A DNA stretch of 14,768 nt from Paracoccaceae bacterium (GTDB taxonomy: Bacteria; Pseudomonadota; Alphaproteobacteria; Rhodobacterales; Rhodobacteraceae), in contig RFZH01000031.1 in NCBI GenBank assembly GCA_009920815.1, positions 1 to 14,768 of the forward strand, written 5' to 3'. Below, in pieces: positions 1-7,341 of the stretch (position 1 is the first letter of the stretch; the number at the start of each line of letters is the position of its first letter). The position numbers and the translations under genes are program-made. The notes beneath the pieces were generated by a model. It worked only from the letters and a program-made list of their open reading frames with translations, was not told where the DNA came from and made no database searches.

Positions 1-276
1 GTTCCGATTGGATTAATTGATGATACGCGGTATGATACGGTCAAATTCATGCTGACCAAAGGTGATCGATTGTTCATCGCGTCCGACGGGATCACCGAAT
101 GTCCTGATAGGCATGGCACTTTGCTCGAAGAAACCGGGTTTCAATCTATCCTTTCAAAGCATCGTGAAAAATCAGGTAATGCATTGATTGATGCCATTAT
201 GCAGGATCTGCGTGTTTATCGTAATCAGGTGGAATTTCCCGATGATATTTCGATTCTGATGGTGGAATGTGTTTAA
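1..276 (+). CDS. SpoIIE/PP2C-type serine phosphatase, C-terminal fragment
   Basis: The frame is open from base 1, so the gene begins upstream of the window; only about 91 residues are visible. The stretch G-L-I-D-D-T-R-Y followed by GDRLFIASDGITE (about residues 21-33 of the visible part) and a final PDDISILMVE is the metal-binding C-terminal signature of SpoIIE-like PP2C phosphatases; the Asp residues of SDG and PDD would bind the catalytic Mn/Mg. In this family the domain often sits behind a receiver or sensor domain and dephosphorylates an anti-anti-sigma factor; whether that is true here cannot be seen. The TAA stop overlaps by 4 nt the stop of the convergent Nudix gene. Confident about the fold, unsure about the full architecture. 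Confidence 0.8.
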   Translation, partial: VPIGLIDDTRYDTVKFMLTKGDRLFIASDGITECPDRHGTLLEETGFQSILSKHREKSGNALIDAIMQDLRVYRNQVEFPDDISILMVECV

Positions 277-713
277 CTTTGCGTCAGAACCATGCGCAGA
301 AATGCATTTTGCCCTTCGTCAGTGGTAACCTCAAGGGCGGTTGCGTGTGGAAGGATATGGACCGAATGGGCCGGTTCAAGCGGATCACACAGTTGGTAAC
401 AGGGACGCGCCACATAGATGGAACACACTTTTTCCGCCCACATGTTATAATCGGGCATATATACAAATCGATTGTATATCCCGACTTTGCGTGGTTGCGC
501 GATGATCCAGCCTGTTTCCTCTAAAACTTCGCGATGCAGGGCGGGGATGGGGTGTTCGCCGGCCTCAATGCCACCACCTGGTAATTGAAACTCTGGCTCT
601 GGCCCATCTTGCAGGGTTAAAATAACGCGATCGCCATAGGGTAAAATCACGTATGATCCGGGTCTACGGATGTATTTTTGTCCTGCTACGATGCGTTCGC
701 CAAAACGTTTCAT
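273..713 (-). CDS. Nudix hydrolase
   Basis: A 146-residue protein with a textbook Nudix box at residues 47-69 (G, five residues, E53, seven residues, R61-E62-V-L-E65-E66-T-G68-W), the Mg-binding helix that hydrolyses nucleoside diphosphates linked to another moiety. The N-terminus (MKRFGERIVAGQ) and the motif FQLPGGGIEAGE are typical of single-domain alphaproteobacterial Nudix proteins. Substrate is not readable from sequence; mutagenic nucleotides, ADP-ribose or sugar nucleotides are all possible. No signal peptide, so cytoplasmic. It is transcribed away from hsp33, with which it shares a 78-bp divergent spacer, and converges on the phosphatase gene with a 4-nt overlap of stop codons. Confidence 0.88.
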   Translation of the reverse strand: MKRFGERIVAGQKYIRRPGSYVILPYGDRVILTLQDGPEPEFQLPGGGIEAGEHPIPALHREVLEETGWIIAQPRKVGIYNRFVYMPDYNMWAEKVCSIYVARPCYQLCDPLEPAHSVHILPHATALEVTTDEGQNAFLRMVLTQS

Positions 714-724
714 GTTAAATCATC

Positions 725-755
725 CTTGGTTCAATACTTGCCCCACCTATATAGA
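725..755 (+). promoter_or_regulatory. Candidate heat-shock (RpoH-like) promoter of hsp33
   Basis: CTTG at 725-728 is followed after 17 nt by CCTATATAGA at 746-755. Alphaproteobacterial sigma-32 promoters use a CTTG -35 and a C-Y-TAT-n-T -10, so both halves match well. A housekeeping reading (TTGGTT with an ATATAG-like -10) overlaps it and cannot be excluded. Position, about 40 nt before the hsp33 start, is right, and a heat-shock promoter fits a redox/heat chaperone. Confidence 0.4.
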
Positions 756-791
756 ACCTGTATGCGACAGAAAAGTCGCGAATAGGAATCT

Positions 792-1784
792 ATGATGACG
801 ATGGTAAATAAAATTGCATGGGACGACACGGTATTGCCGTTCCAATTGGATCGTGCCGACATTCGTGGGCGCGTTGCACGCTTGGATGGCGTTCTGAGCG
901 GTGTGTTGAAACAACACGCCTATCCCGCTGTGGTCGAGGCGCTGGTTGCCGAAATGGCGTTGTTGACCGCCTTGATTGGGCAGTCGATCAAACTGCGTTG
1001 GAAATTGTCGCTTCAGGTGCAATCACGCGGTCCTGTACGTATGATCGCAACGGATTATTACGGTCCGACCGACGACGGCGAACCCGCACGAATCCGTGCT
1101 TATGCCAGTTATGATGTCGATCGGTTGACCAATGGTGCGCCCTTTGACCAAGTGGGCGACGGGTATTTTGCCATCATGATCGACCAAGGCAACGGGATGA
1201 AACCTTACCAAGGGATCACGCCTTTGACAGGCGGATCATTATCGGCCTGTGCCGAAGCCTATTTTGCACAATCCGAACAATTACCAACCCGCTTTTCCTT
1301 GAGCTTTGGAAAATCCTCTGAACCCGGCGTCGCCGAACATTGGCGTGCGGGTGGGGTAATGCTACAGCACATGCCCAAAGCCAGCCCCTTTGCCTCAGGC
1401 GAAGGGGGTTCGGGCGATGATGGGTTGCTGACCGCCCAAGATTTGGTCGACGGTGATGACCAAGAAAATTGGAACCGTGCCAATATTTTGTTAGACTCGG
1501 TTGAAGATTTAGAATTGATCGGGCCATCGGTTGCACCGACAGAGTTGTTAATCCGTCTGTTCCACGAAGAACAACCGCGCGTGTTCGACGCACAAACCGT
1601 TCAATTCGGATGTACCTGTTCCGAAGAGCGTGTGCGTCAATCTTTGTCGATTTATTCCGCCAAGGATATCGAAAAGATGACAACGCCAGAAGGTCGTGTT
1701 ACGGCAGATTGCCAATTCTGCAGCGCGCATTACGATTTGGACCCTGCGACCGTTGGGTTTGAGGCGAATAAAGACGGTGAATAG
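792..1784 (+). CDS. hslO: Hsp33 redox-regulated holdase chaperone
   Basis: A 330-residue protein matching the Hsp33 family over its length. The C-terminal redox switch is complete: C274-T-C276, thirty residues, then C307-Q-F-C310, the CxC...CxxC zinc-binding set that oxidises to disulfides and unfolds to activate the chaperone under combined oxidative and heat stress. The N-terminal core carries the usual segment around ATDYYGPTDDGEPARIRAYA and the GDGYFAIMIDQG loop. Cytoplasmic. Start choice: AGGA at 785-788 is better spaced from ATG 795 or ATG 801 than from ATG 792, so the true start may be up to three codons in. A heat-shock-like promoter lies just upstream. The stop overlaps by 8 nt a possible GTG-initiated small ORF. 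Confidence 0.95.
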   Translation: MMTMVNKIAWDDTVLPFQLDRADIRGRVARLDGVLSGVLKQHAYPAVVEALVAEMALLTALIGQSIKLRWKLSLQVQSRGPVRMIATDYYGPTDDGEPARIRAYASYDVDRLTNGAPFDQVGDGYFAIMIDQGNGMKPYQGITPLTGGSLSACAEAYFAQSEQLPTRFSLSFGKSSEPGVAEHWRAGGVMLQHMPKASPFASGEGGSGDDGLLTAQDLVDGDDQENWNRANILLDSVEDLELIGPSVAPTELLIRLFHEEQPRVFDAQTVQFGCTCSEERVRQSLSIYSAKDIEKMTTPEGRVTADCQFCSAHYDLDPATVGFEANKDGE

Positions 1785-1944
1785 CGCGGACTTTGGTATA
1801 AACCAGATTACGCCCAGTCGAACGCAGTTCGACCACAGTGGGGCGCAATCAACGCCTGCCCGACCCAATCTGGGGGGCGTTCTGCGCACGCTGTTACCCC
1901 CCCGTCGGGCGATCATTGATTGCGCGGTAATGACCCATGTATAA
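1777..1944 (+). CDS. Possible small ORF between hsp33 and nudL (unrecognised)
   Basis: A 55-codon frame from GTG 1777 to TAA 1944. It overlaps the hsp33 stop by 8 nt (GTGAATAG) and the next gene's start by 8 nt (ATGTATAA), an arrangement typical of translationally coupled genes, and about 62% of its codons end in G or C, in keeping with neighbouring genes. The translation is Pro/Arg-rich with segments such as ITPSRTQFDHSG and GGVLRTLLPPRRAIIDC; I recognise no domain, signal peptide or membrane helix. It could instead be non-coding spacer that happens to be open, or a remnant of a larger gene. There is no clear Shine-Dalgarno sequence. Confidence 0.35.
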   Translation: MNSADFGINQITPSRTQFDHSGAQSTPARPNLGGVLRTLLPPRRAIIDCAVMTHV

Positions 1945-2533
1945 CTGGCGCGATCGCATCGAAGCCGCGTTAAACGCACCCGCGGGCGCGTCGTCTGATT
2001 ATGATCTGAACCCAGAAATTAGCCTGCCGTCTAATCGTGTTTTGCGCCCTGCGGGTGTGTTGATCGGGATTTATGGCAACGCGGGCGCACCGGTCGTCTA
2101 TCTGACAAAACGGGCATCGCATTTGAAACATCACCCGGGGCAGATTGCCTTTCCTGGCGGTAAAATGGACCAAGGCGACCCCGACGAAACCGCGGCCGCG
2201 ATCCGTGAAGCGCACGAAGAAATTGGTTTGCCCACCGACGTCGTTGACGTGATAGGCCACCTGTCCGCCCATGAAACGGTAACTGGGTTCAATGTCATTC
2301 CAACGGTCGTCGAAATTATTGGCCCTTTTCGCCCCGTATCTGATCCGTCCGAAGTGGCCGAGGTGTTCACCGTCCCCTTGGCCCATGTGATGGAGCCTAA
2401 AAATTATTTGATCGAATCCCGCATCTGGCGCGGGTCACGCCGAAAATTCTTTACCGTACCCTATGGTCCCTATTACATTTGGGGGGCAACGGCACGTATG
2501 TTGTATGGATTGGCAACGCGGATAGCACAATGA
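1937..2533 (+). CDS. nudL: CoA pyrophosphatase, NudL-type Nudix hydrolase
   Basis: A 198-residue Nudix protein of the CoA/acyl-CoA pyrophosphatase subfamily, which cleaves CoA to 3',5'-ADP and phosphopantetheine. The subfamily signature sits directly before the Nudix box: VYLTKRASHLKHHPGQIAFP (residues 54-73), then GGK...REAHEEIGL ending at residue 98, with R90, E91, E94 and E95 as expected metal/catalytic positions. Cytoplasmic, no signal. The start ATG overlaps the upstream small ORF; the TGA stop overlaps the ATG of the CCA-adding enzyme gene (ATGA, 4 nt), indicating co-translation in the hsp33 array. The subfamily call is firm; the physiological substrate is inferred from the family. Confidence 0.9.
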   Translation: MYNWRDRIEAALNAPAGASSDYDLNPEISLPSNRVLRPAGVLIGIYGNAGAPVVYLTKRASHLKHHPGQIAFPGGKMDQGDPDETAAAIREAHEEIGLPTDVVDVIGHLSAHETVTGFNVIPTVVEIIGPFRPVSDPSEVAEVFTVPLAHVMEPKNYLIESRIWRGSRRKFFTVPYGPYYIWGATARMLYGLATRIAQ

Positions 2534-3371
2534 TTATCACGGGCGACTGGATCTCGGCACCTCAGGCCCAAGCGGTCTGTTCGACGGCATGCTGATTGAT
2601 CCGCTGGGCGGGTTCGCTGACCTGAACCGCCGTCATGTCCGGTTTATAAATCACCCAGCCGATCGTATCCGCGAAGATTATCTACGCATCTTGCGGTTTT
2701 ACCGGTTCACCACGTTTTATGGCGATCCTGATTTAGGGTTCGACCCTGATGCCTTGGATGCGATTGCCCGCAATGTCGATGGTTTGGTTCAACTGTCCCG
2801 TGAACGGATTGGATCAGAGATGATGAAACTGCTCAGCGCGCCCAACCCATCGCCTGCGATAGCATCGATGCGGATGACGGGTGTCTTGGGGGCCACTTTA
2901 CCAGCGGCCGATGACCGTGCGTTGGGCCCTTTGATCCAATTCGAGGCCGAGGCCGGCCTTTCGGCGGATCCAATCCGGCGTCTAGCCGTTTTGGGGGGCG
3001 ATGACGTCGCAGATCGGTTGCGGTTAAGCAAGGCACAGACGGCACGATTACAAATTCTGCGCGATAACATCGGGTCGATGACTGGGCTGGGTGAAATCGC
3101 CTTTCGTCACGGCTTGGATGCCGCATGGTCTGTGACGGTCTTGCGGTCCGCCATTTTCGAAACCGATGTGCCAAATAATGCCAGCGTCATGATCGCCGAT
3201 GCTGCGAACGCAAAGTTCCCAATTACGGCCACTGATTTGATGCCTGGTCTAAAAGGCGCGGCATTGGGTGCCGCATTGCGCAGATTGGAACAGGTTTGGA
3301 TCGCTTCTGATTTCACGATGACCGCATCTGATCTTATGACGCATTTGCGCCAAGATCCAGAAAATCGGTAA
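2530..3371 (+). pseudogene. cca: CCA tRNA nucleotidyltransferase, head domain deleted and frameshifted
   Basis: The gene starts at ATG 2530 (coupled to nudL by ATGA) with MIITGDWISAPQAQAVC, the normal N-terminus of alphaproteobacterial CCA-adding enzymes. After about 17 codons it jumps into a different frame and resumes at DGMLIDPLGG (about 2583), so the original frame hits TGA at 2593-2595. The remainder is a good neck/body/tail: DRIREDYLRILRFYRF, RERIGSEMMKLL and a helical C-terminus. Missing is the class-II polymerase head with the G-G-x-x-R and D-x-D residues that bind NTP and metal; from the family layout roughly 110 residues are gone. A product initiated at ATG 2589 (260 aa) could be made but should be inactive. 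Either a real deletion or an assembly error; another cca copy elsewhere cannot be excluded. Confidence 0.85.
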
Positions 3372-3405
3372 AAATACCGACGTAATACCGACATAATACC
3401 GACGT
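3365..3405 (+). repeat. Hairpin plus three 11-bp tandem repeats after cca
   Basis: TCGGTA (3365-3370) and TACCGA (3375-3380) form a 6-bp stem with an AAAA loop over the cca stop codon. The right arm opens a tandem array of AATACCGACGT (3373-3383), AATACCGACAT (3384-3394) and AATACCGACGT (3395-3405). No T-tract follows, so this is not a standard terminator. The last unit abuts the first remnant of the decayed ABC gene. Confidence 0.7.
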
Positions 3406-3682
3406 GTTACAGACCTTAGATTTCGCCAATATCGCGACGCTGGTACGTTGGCGTATTGGCGTTCAATCTCTTTGATCCGGCCACCTATGTGCTTGTTTAT
3501 GTTGCGGGGGTGCCATCGCGCACCGTTTGTCAACAATTGCGCAAATGGACCGCATTGTCGTGATGGACGAAGGCCGCATCATAGAAGACGGCACGCACGA
3601 AGATTTATTGGCCAAGGGCGGATTATATGCCCAACTTTGGTCCCGCCAATCGGGTGGGTTTTTGGATACTGGAACACCTTAA
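3401..3682 (+). pseudogene. Remnants of an ABC exporter half-transporter (first of a pair)
   Basis: Three collinear fragments of one type-IV ABC exporter half survive. (1) Frame of 3401-3463: DVLQTLDF then ANIATLVRWR, which lines up with RPLTFW...NMVALRLHRW of the intact partner (its residues 92-122) but is shorter. (2) Another frame, 3462-3509: FNLFDPATYVLVYVAG, resembling the transmembrane segment after the family's NDFAGRI motif. (3) Third frame from 3512 to the TAA at 3680-3682: AIAHRLSTIAQMDRIVVMDE through WSRQSGGF, the H-loop and C-terminus of the ATPase domain. Walker A, the signature motif and most of the membrane domain are absent. Such genes are normally about 600 codons; under 100 remain. 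Fragment 3 is certain; fragments 1 and 2 are recognised by short similarity only. Confidence 0.75.
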
Positions 3683-5520
3683 TGCGCAGACTGGCAAAAC
3701 TGATTGACTTCAAGGCACCCGCTGACAGGCCGCCCCCAAACCGTTTGTTGCCCTTTGCAATTTGGGCCACGCGAGGAAGCTTTCATGTCATTGCAATTGC
3801 GATCTTTGCAAGTGGTTTGGCGGGGTTTTTCGATATGGCGGCCACGATTGTTTTGGGATGGATCGTAGATGCAGCGGTGTCGGGCGACCCGGAAACATTC
3901 GGTGGCGAACACCTGTGGTTGATGGGATTGGGTGTCGTTTTTTTTCTAATCATCCGACCTTTAACCTTTTGGAGTGGTTCAGTTTTTCAATCTTATATCA
4001 TTCAACCTAACCTGTTGAATATGGTTGCCCTGCGGCTGCATCGATGGACGACGGGGCATTCTGTGGAATATTTTGACAATGACTTTGCTGGACGTATCTC
4101 GCAAAAAATCATTCAAACTGCGGGTGCGGTTACAAACGTAATTATCGAATTATTGCATACGGTCGTATTTGCCATTGCATCCTTGATCGGAGCACTTTTG
4201 ATCGTGGCAAGTTTGGGGTATCCGATGGTAATCACCATCGTGGTCTGGTTTGCCGCATATGTTTTAACATTGCGCTATTTTATCCCAAAGGTCCGCAAGA
4301 AATCCAAAGCCTATGCCGACGCGCGTTCGGTTGTCGTCGGCCAAATTGTTGACGTGGTGTCAAACATCAAAACGCTGAAATTATTTGCCCATGAGGATCA
4401 CGAAGATAAGGCGATATTAAAGGCGATGGATGGCTATTTTGATCGCTCTGTGGATCGCGCAACAGATATGGTGAACCTGCGGTTTTGCTTGATGTTTCTG
4501 GGTGGAGTTTTGCCTGTAGTTTTGGTTGGTTTGGCCTTAAATGGTTGGATGAATGGCGCCACAACTGTTGGTGAAATTGCAACCACCGGCGCGGTGTCTT
4601 TGCGATTGTCGCAAATGACCGGATGGGTCAGTTTCACGATTATGGGAATTTACGCCAATATTGGCGAGGCTGAGGATGGCATTCGCACCCTGACACCGCC
4701 GCATGGTTTAGTGGATGCACCCGATGCCAAGCCTTTGGTCATCGGGGATGCGATCATCGAATTTGACGATGTGACTTTCCTTTATGGTGGCAAAACGGGC
4801 GGGTTGAACGGTTTATCCCTGCATATTCCCGCAGGGCAAAAGATTGGAATCGTCGGCGCATCAGGTGCTGGGAAAACGACATTGGTCAATTTGCTGTTAC
4901 GACTATACGACACCGAAGGCGGCGAAATTCGTGTGTCAGGGCAGAATGTTGCGCGCCTTACGCAGTCTAGCCTGCGCCGCGCCATTGGCATGGTCAGCCA
5001 AGATGCCGCAATGTTTAATAGATCGGCGTTTGATAATATACATTATGGCGATCCTGATAAATCGCCTGAAGCTGTCTATGCGGCCGCAGCAAAGGCCGAG
5101 GCCGCGGCATTCATCAAGGATCTGCGCGATTTCAAGGGCCGAATGGGCTATGATGCACATTTGGGGGAACGCGGGGTAAAGTTATCAGGTGGCCAACGCC
5201 AACGGATCGCAATTGCGCGCACCATCCTAAAGGACGCACCAATTCTGATTTTGGACGAAGCAACAAGCGCGCTGGACAGCGAAGTCGAAGCTGCAATTCA
5301 GTCTTCCTTGGATACAGTGATGGAAGGCAAAACTGTTCTTGCCATCGCGCACCGCCTGTCAACGATTGCCCGCATGGATCGCATCATCGTATTGGATCAA
5401 GGTCGTATCGTCGAGGATGGTACACATGCGCAGTTGCTGGCCCAAGATGGTTTGTATGCAAGATATTGGAACCGTCAATCAGGCGGCTTTATCGGGGTTG
5501 AGGCACAGGCGGCAGAATAG
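3682..5520 (+). CDS. ABC exporter, fused membrane and ATPase domains
   Basis: A 612-residue half-transporter. The ATG overlaps the preceding stop by one base (TAATG); an upstream extension of the same frame only reads out-of-frame through the ABC remnant. The membrane domain spans about residues 25-310 with hydrophobic helices near 34-60, 78-95, 152-180, 182-200 and after 265. The ATPase domain has Walker A GASGAGKTT (392-400), a Q-loop in VSQDAAMFN, signature LSGGQ (501-505), Walker B ILILDE (521-526, D525, E526) and H-loop H557 in AIAHRLSTI. All catalytic residues are present. Its C-terminus (RQSGGF) matches the remnant upstream, so the two were probably subunits of a heterodimer; this one may now act as a homodimer or be orphaned. 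Substrate unknown; lipid, drug or peptide export are family possibilities. Confidence 0.9.
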   Translation: MRRLAKLIDFKAPADRPPPNRLLPFAIWATRGSFHVIAIAIFASGLAGFFDMAATIVLGWIVDAAVSGDPETFGGEHLWLMGLGVVFFLIIRPLTFWSGSVFQSYIIQPNLLNMVALRLHRWTTGHSVEYFDNDFAGRISQKIIQTAGAVTNVIIELLHTVVFAIASLIGALLIVASLGYPMVITIVVWFAAYVLTLRYFIPKVRKKSKAYADARSVVVGQIVDVVSNIKTLKLFAHEDHEDKAILKAMDGYFDRSVDRATDMVNLRFCLMFLGGVLPVVLVGLALNGWMNGATTVGEIATTGAVSLRLSQMTGWVSFTIMGIYANIGEAEDGIRTLTPPHGLVDAPDAKPLVIGDAIIEFDDVTFLYGGKTGGLNGLSLHIPAGQKIGIVGASGAGKTTLVNLLLRLYDTEGGEIRVSGQNVARLTQSSLRRAIGMVSQDAAMFNRSAFDNIHYGDPDKSPEAVYAAAAKAEAAAFIKDLRDFKGRMGYDAHLGERGVKLSGGQRQRIAIARTILKDAPILILDEATSALDSEVEAAIQSSLDTVMEGKTVLAIAHRLSTIARMDRIIVLDQGRIVEDGTHAQLLAQDGLYARYWNRQSGGFIGVEAQAAE

Positions 5521-5560
5521 GGGTTTTTCCCGCATTCGGCATGGGATATGAAACCCCTAT
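5517..5560 (+). repeat. Inverted repeat spanning ABC stop and methyltransferase start
   Basis: ATAGGGGTTT (5517-5526) and AAACCCCTAT (5551-5560) are perfect 10-bp inverted repeats separated by 24 nt. The left arm contains the TAG stop of the ABC gene and the right arm contains the first two bases of ATG 5559. There is no T-tract, so this is unlikely to be a terminator. It could mask the downstream start until a ribosome finishing the ABC gene opens it. Confidence 0.65.
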
Positions 5561-6776
5561 GGAACAACATCACATTATACGTTTGGGACATCAGGGTGAC
5601 GGTATTGCCGAGGGACCGTTGTTTGCGCCGCTAACCCTGCCCGATGAAATCGTCACAGGCATTGTGGATGGTAAGACGTTGCGTGACGTTAAAATTGTGA
5701 CGCCCTCAGAATTTCGGGTGAAACCGCCTTGTCCGCATTTCAAATCCTGTGGGGGATGCCAATTGATGCACGCCTCTGATGATTTTGTCGCTCGATGGAA
5801 GGTTGATGTCGTACGGACCGCAATGGCCGCACATGGGCTAAGCACACAGATGCGTGCCTGTTTGACCTCGCCTGCGCGCTCACGCCGGCGTGCGGCCTTT
5901 TCGGGGCGGCGGACCAAAAAAGGGGCAACTGTTGGTTTTCATGCGCGTGGATCTGACACGATTGTCGAGATACCGAACTGTGTTCTGTTGACTGAGGATC
6001 TTAAATCCGTATTGCCGGTTTTAACTGAATTGACCCGTGCGGTTGCGTCACGCAAAGGCGAACTGACCTTGACCGTGACATCAAGCGCGAATGGTTTAGA
6101 CATTGCCGTATCGGGTGGACGCGCGCTGGACGGTGAATTGCAAGTCCAGCTCGGCCAATTTTGCGAGGCGCATGGATTGGCCCGCCTAAGTTGGAATGAT
6201 GAAACAATTGCGATGCGGCATCCGCCTGCTCAGATGTTTGGGTCGGCGCAGGTCACTCCGCCAGCAGGAAGCTTTTTGCAAGCAACCCGCGAAGGCGAAC
6301 GTGATTTGGTCGAGGCCGTCAAATCCATCGTTGGTGTGGCTGAGCAGATCGTTGATTTGTTTTCAGGATGCGGCACATTTTCGCTGCCTTTGGCCCAAAC
6401 GGCCGAGGTGCATGCGGTTGAAGGCAGTGCCGACATGATCGCCGCGCTTGATCAGGGTTGGCGTCGTGCGTCAGGGATGAAACGAGTCACGACCGAGGCG
6501 CGCGATTTGTTCCGTCGTCCTTTGTTGTCAGATGAATTGAATAAATTCGATGCCGCCGTCATTGATCCGCCCCGAGCTGGTGCAGAGGCCCAAATCGCAC
6601 AGCTTGTAAAATCAAACGTCAAAACAATTGCGTATGTCTCGTGCAATCCTACAACATTCGCGCGCGACGCTGCCGCACTTGTTTCTGCCGGGTTTTGTTT
6701 GGATTTTGTACAAACCGTTGATCAGTTTCGATGGTCCAGCCATGTGGAATTGGTCGCATCTTTCACAAAAAGCTAG
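5559..6776 (+). CDS. TrmA/RumA-family RNA (uracil-5-)-methyltransferase
   Basis: SAM-dependent RNA methyltransferase that makes 5-methyluridine in rRNA or tRNA, of the iron-sulfur RumA/RlmD type. Numbering from ATG 5541: cluster cysteines C64, C70, C73 (CPHFKSCGGC) and C147; SAM-binding DLFSGCGTF at 272-280; IDPPRAG at 341-347; nucleophile C368 in VSCNP; general base E403 in HVE. It lacks an obvious N-terminal TRAM domain beyond the short LGHQGDGIAEG segment, as is common in alphaproteobacteria. Start: family members begin close to MEQHHIIRLGHQGDG, favouring ATG 5559; ATG 5541 adds six residues. Neither has a strong Shine-Dalgarno, and an inverted repeat covers the site. The exact target base (23S U747, U1939 or tRNA) is not decidable here. 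Confidence 0.9.
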   Translation: MEQHHIIRLGHQGDGIAEGPLFAPLTLPDEIVTGIVDGKTLRDVKIVTPSEFRVKPPCPHFKSCGGCQLMHASDDFVARWKVDVVRTAMAAHGLSTQMRACLTSPARSRRRAAFSGRRTKKGATVGFHARGSDTIVEIPNCVLLTEDLKSVLPVLTELTRAVASRKGELTLTVTSSANGLDIAVSGGRALDGELQVQLGQFCEAHGLARLSWNDETIAMRHPPAQMFGSAQVTPPAGSFLQATREGERDLVEAVKSIVGVAEQIVDLFSGCGTFSLPLAQTAEVHAVEGSADMIAALDQGWRRASGMKRVTTEARDLFRRPLLSDELNKFDAAVIDPPRAGAEAQIAQLVKSNVKTIAYVSCNPTTFARDAAALVSAGFCLDFVQTVDQFRWSSHVELVASFTKS

Positions 6777-6846
6777 CCTTTTGTAGGCCTATCAAGTTTT
6801 GAAAAACTTTGATAAAGACGCACCAAAGCAGTTAAACAGGCAAAAT

Positions 6847-7341
6847 ATGCGTCGTTTTATTTTCGTTACTTTGATGGTCGGTGCCGGCCTTTTGGCGGCG
6901 TGCGCGCGCGTACCTGCGCCCTACAGTGGTCCGAGTGTGACAGCGATTGTGGTGCAAAAGGAGGCCCGCAAAATGTACCTGTTTCACAATCAGAAAGTCT
7001 TGAAAGCCTATGATGTCGGTTTGGGTTTTTCTCCTATTGGTGATAAAAAGGTCGAAGGCGATGGCAAAACGCCAGAGGGTCGATATTTCATAGATCGAAA
7101 AAATCCTAAGTCTGAATTTCATCTATCTTTGGGAATATCCTATCCAGACGCAAGCGACCGTTACGAGGCCGCTTTGTTAGGTAAATCGCCTGGGGGTGAT
7201 ATTTTTATCCACGGCGAAGCGCGCCGGCCTGTCCTGTTCAAACGTGATTGGACGGCAGGATGTATCGCGGTTAAAAATCATGAAATCCGCGAAATTTACG
7301 GGATGGTCCCGCTAAGGACCCCCATATTTATTCAGCCGTAA
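6847..7341 (+). CDS. L,D-transpeptidase (YkuD) lipoprotein
   Basis: A 164-residue YkuD-domain protein from ATG 6847, with AGG at 6838-6840 as ribosome site; a TTG 16 codons upstream is open but would bury the signal. MRRFIFVTLMVGAGLLAAC is a lipoprotein signal with lipobox L-A-A-C19. The YkuD active site reads IHG (H122) and, 14 residues on, W-T-A-G-C139-I; the usual S-x-G-C serine is threonine here. The family forms 3-3 crosslinks in peptidoglycan or attaches lipoproteins to it, acting in the periplasm. It is compact, with no peptidoglycan-binding domain. The 3' end overlaps the convergent CAP-domain gene by 14 nt. Confident of family; the exact crosslink is unknown. Confidence 0.88.
   Translation: MRRFIFVTLMVGAGLLAACARVPAPYSGPSVTAIVVQKEARKMYLFHNQKVLKAYDVGLGFSPIGDKKVEGDGKTPEGRYFIDRKNPKSEFHLSLGISYPDASDRYEAALLGKSPGGDIFIHGEARRPVLFKRDWTAGCIAVKNHEIREIYGMVPLRTPIFIQP

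Noticed and set aside
1216..1683. 155-codon minus-strand open frame inside hsp33
   Set aside because: Lies entirely under a well-supported gene, composition is that of an antisense shadow (Arg/His/Pro-rich), no domain or ribosome site.
3448..3681. Long N-terminal extension of the ABC exporter in the same frame
   Set aside because: Its translation is an out-of-frame reading of the ABC remnant, which is recognisable in a different frame; the family start and TAATG overlap place the real start at 3682.
6791..6813. ATCAAGTTTT/AAACTTTGAT inverted repeat after the methyltransferase as a terminator
   Set aside because: Stem is AT-rich and imperfect (one bulge), and no T-run follows on either strand.
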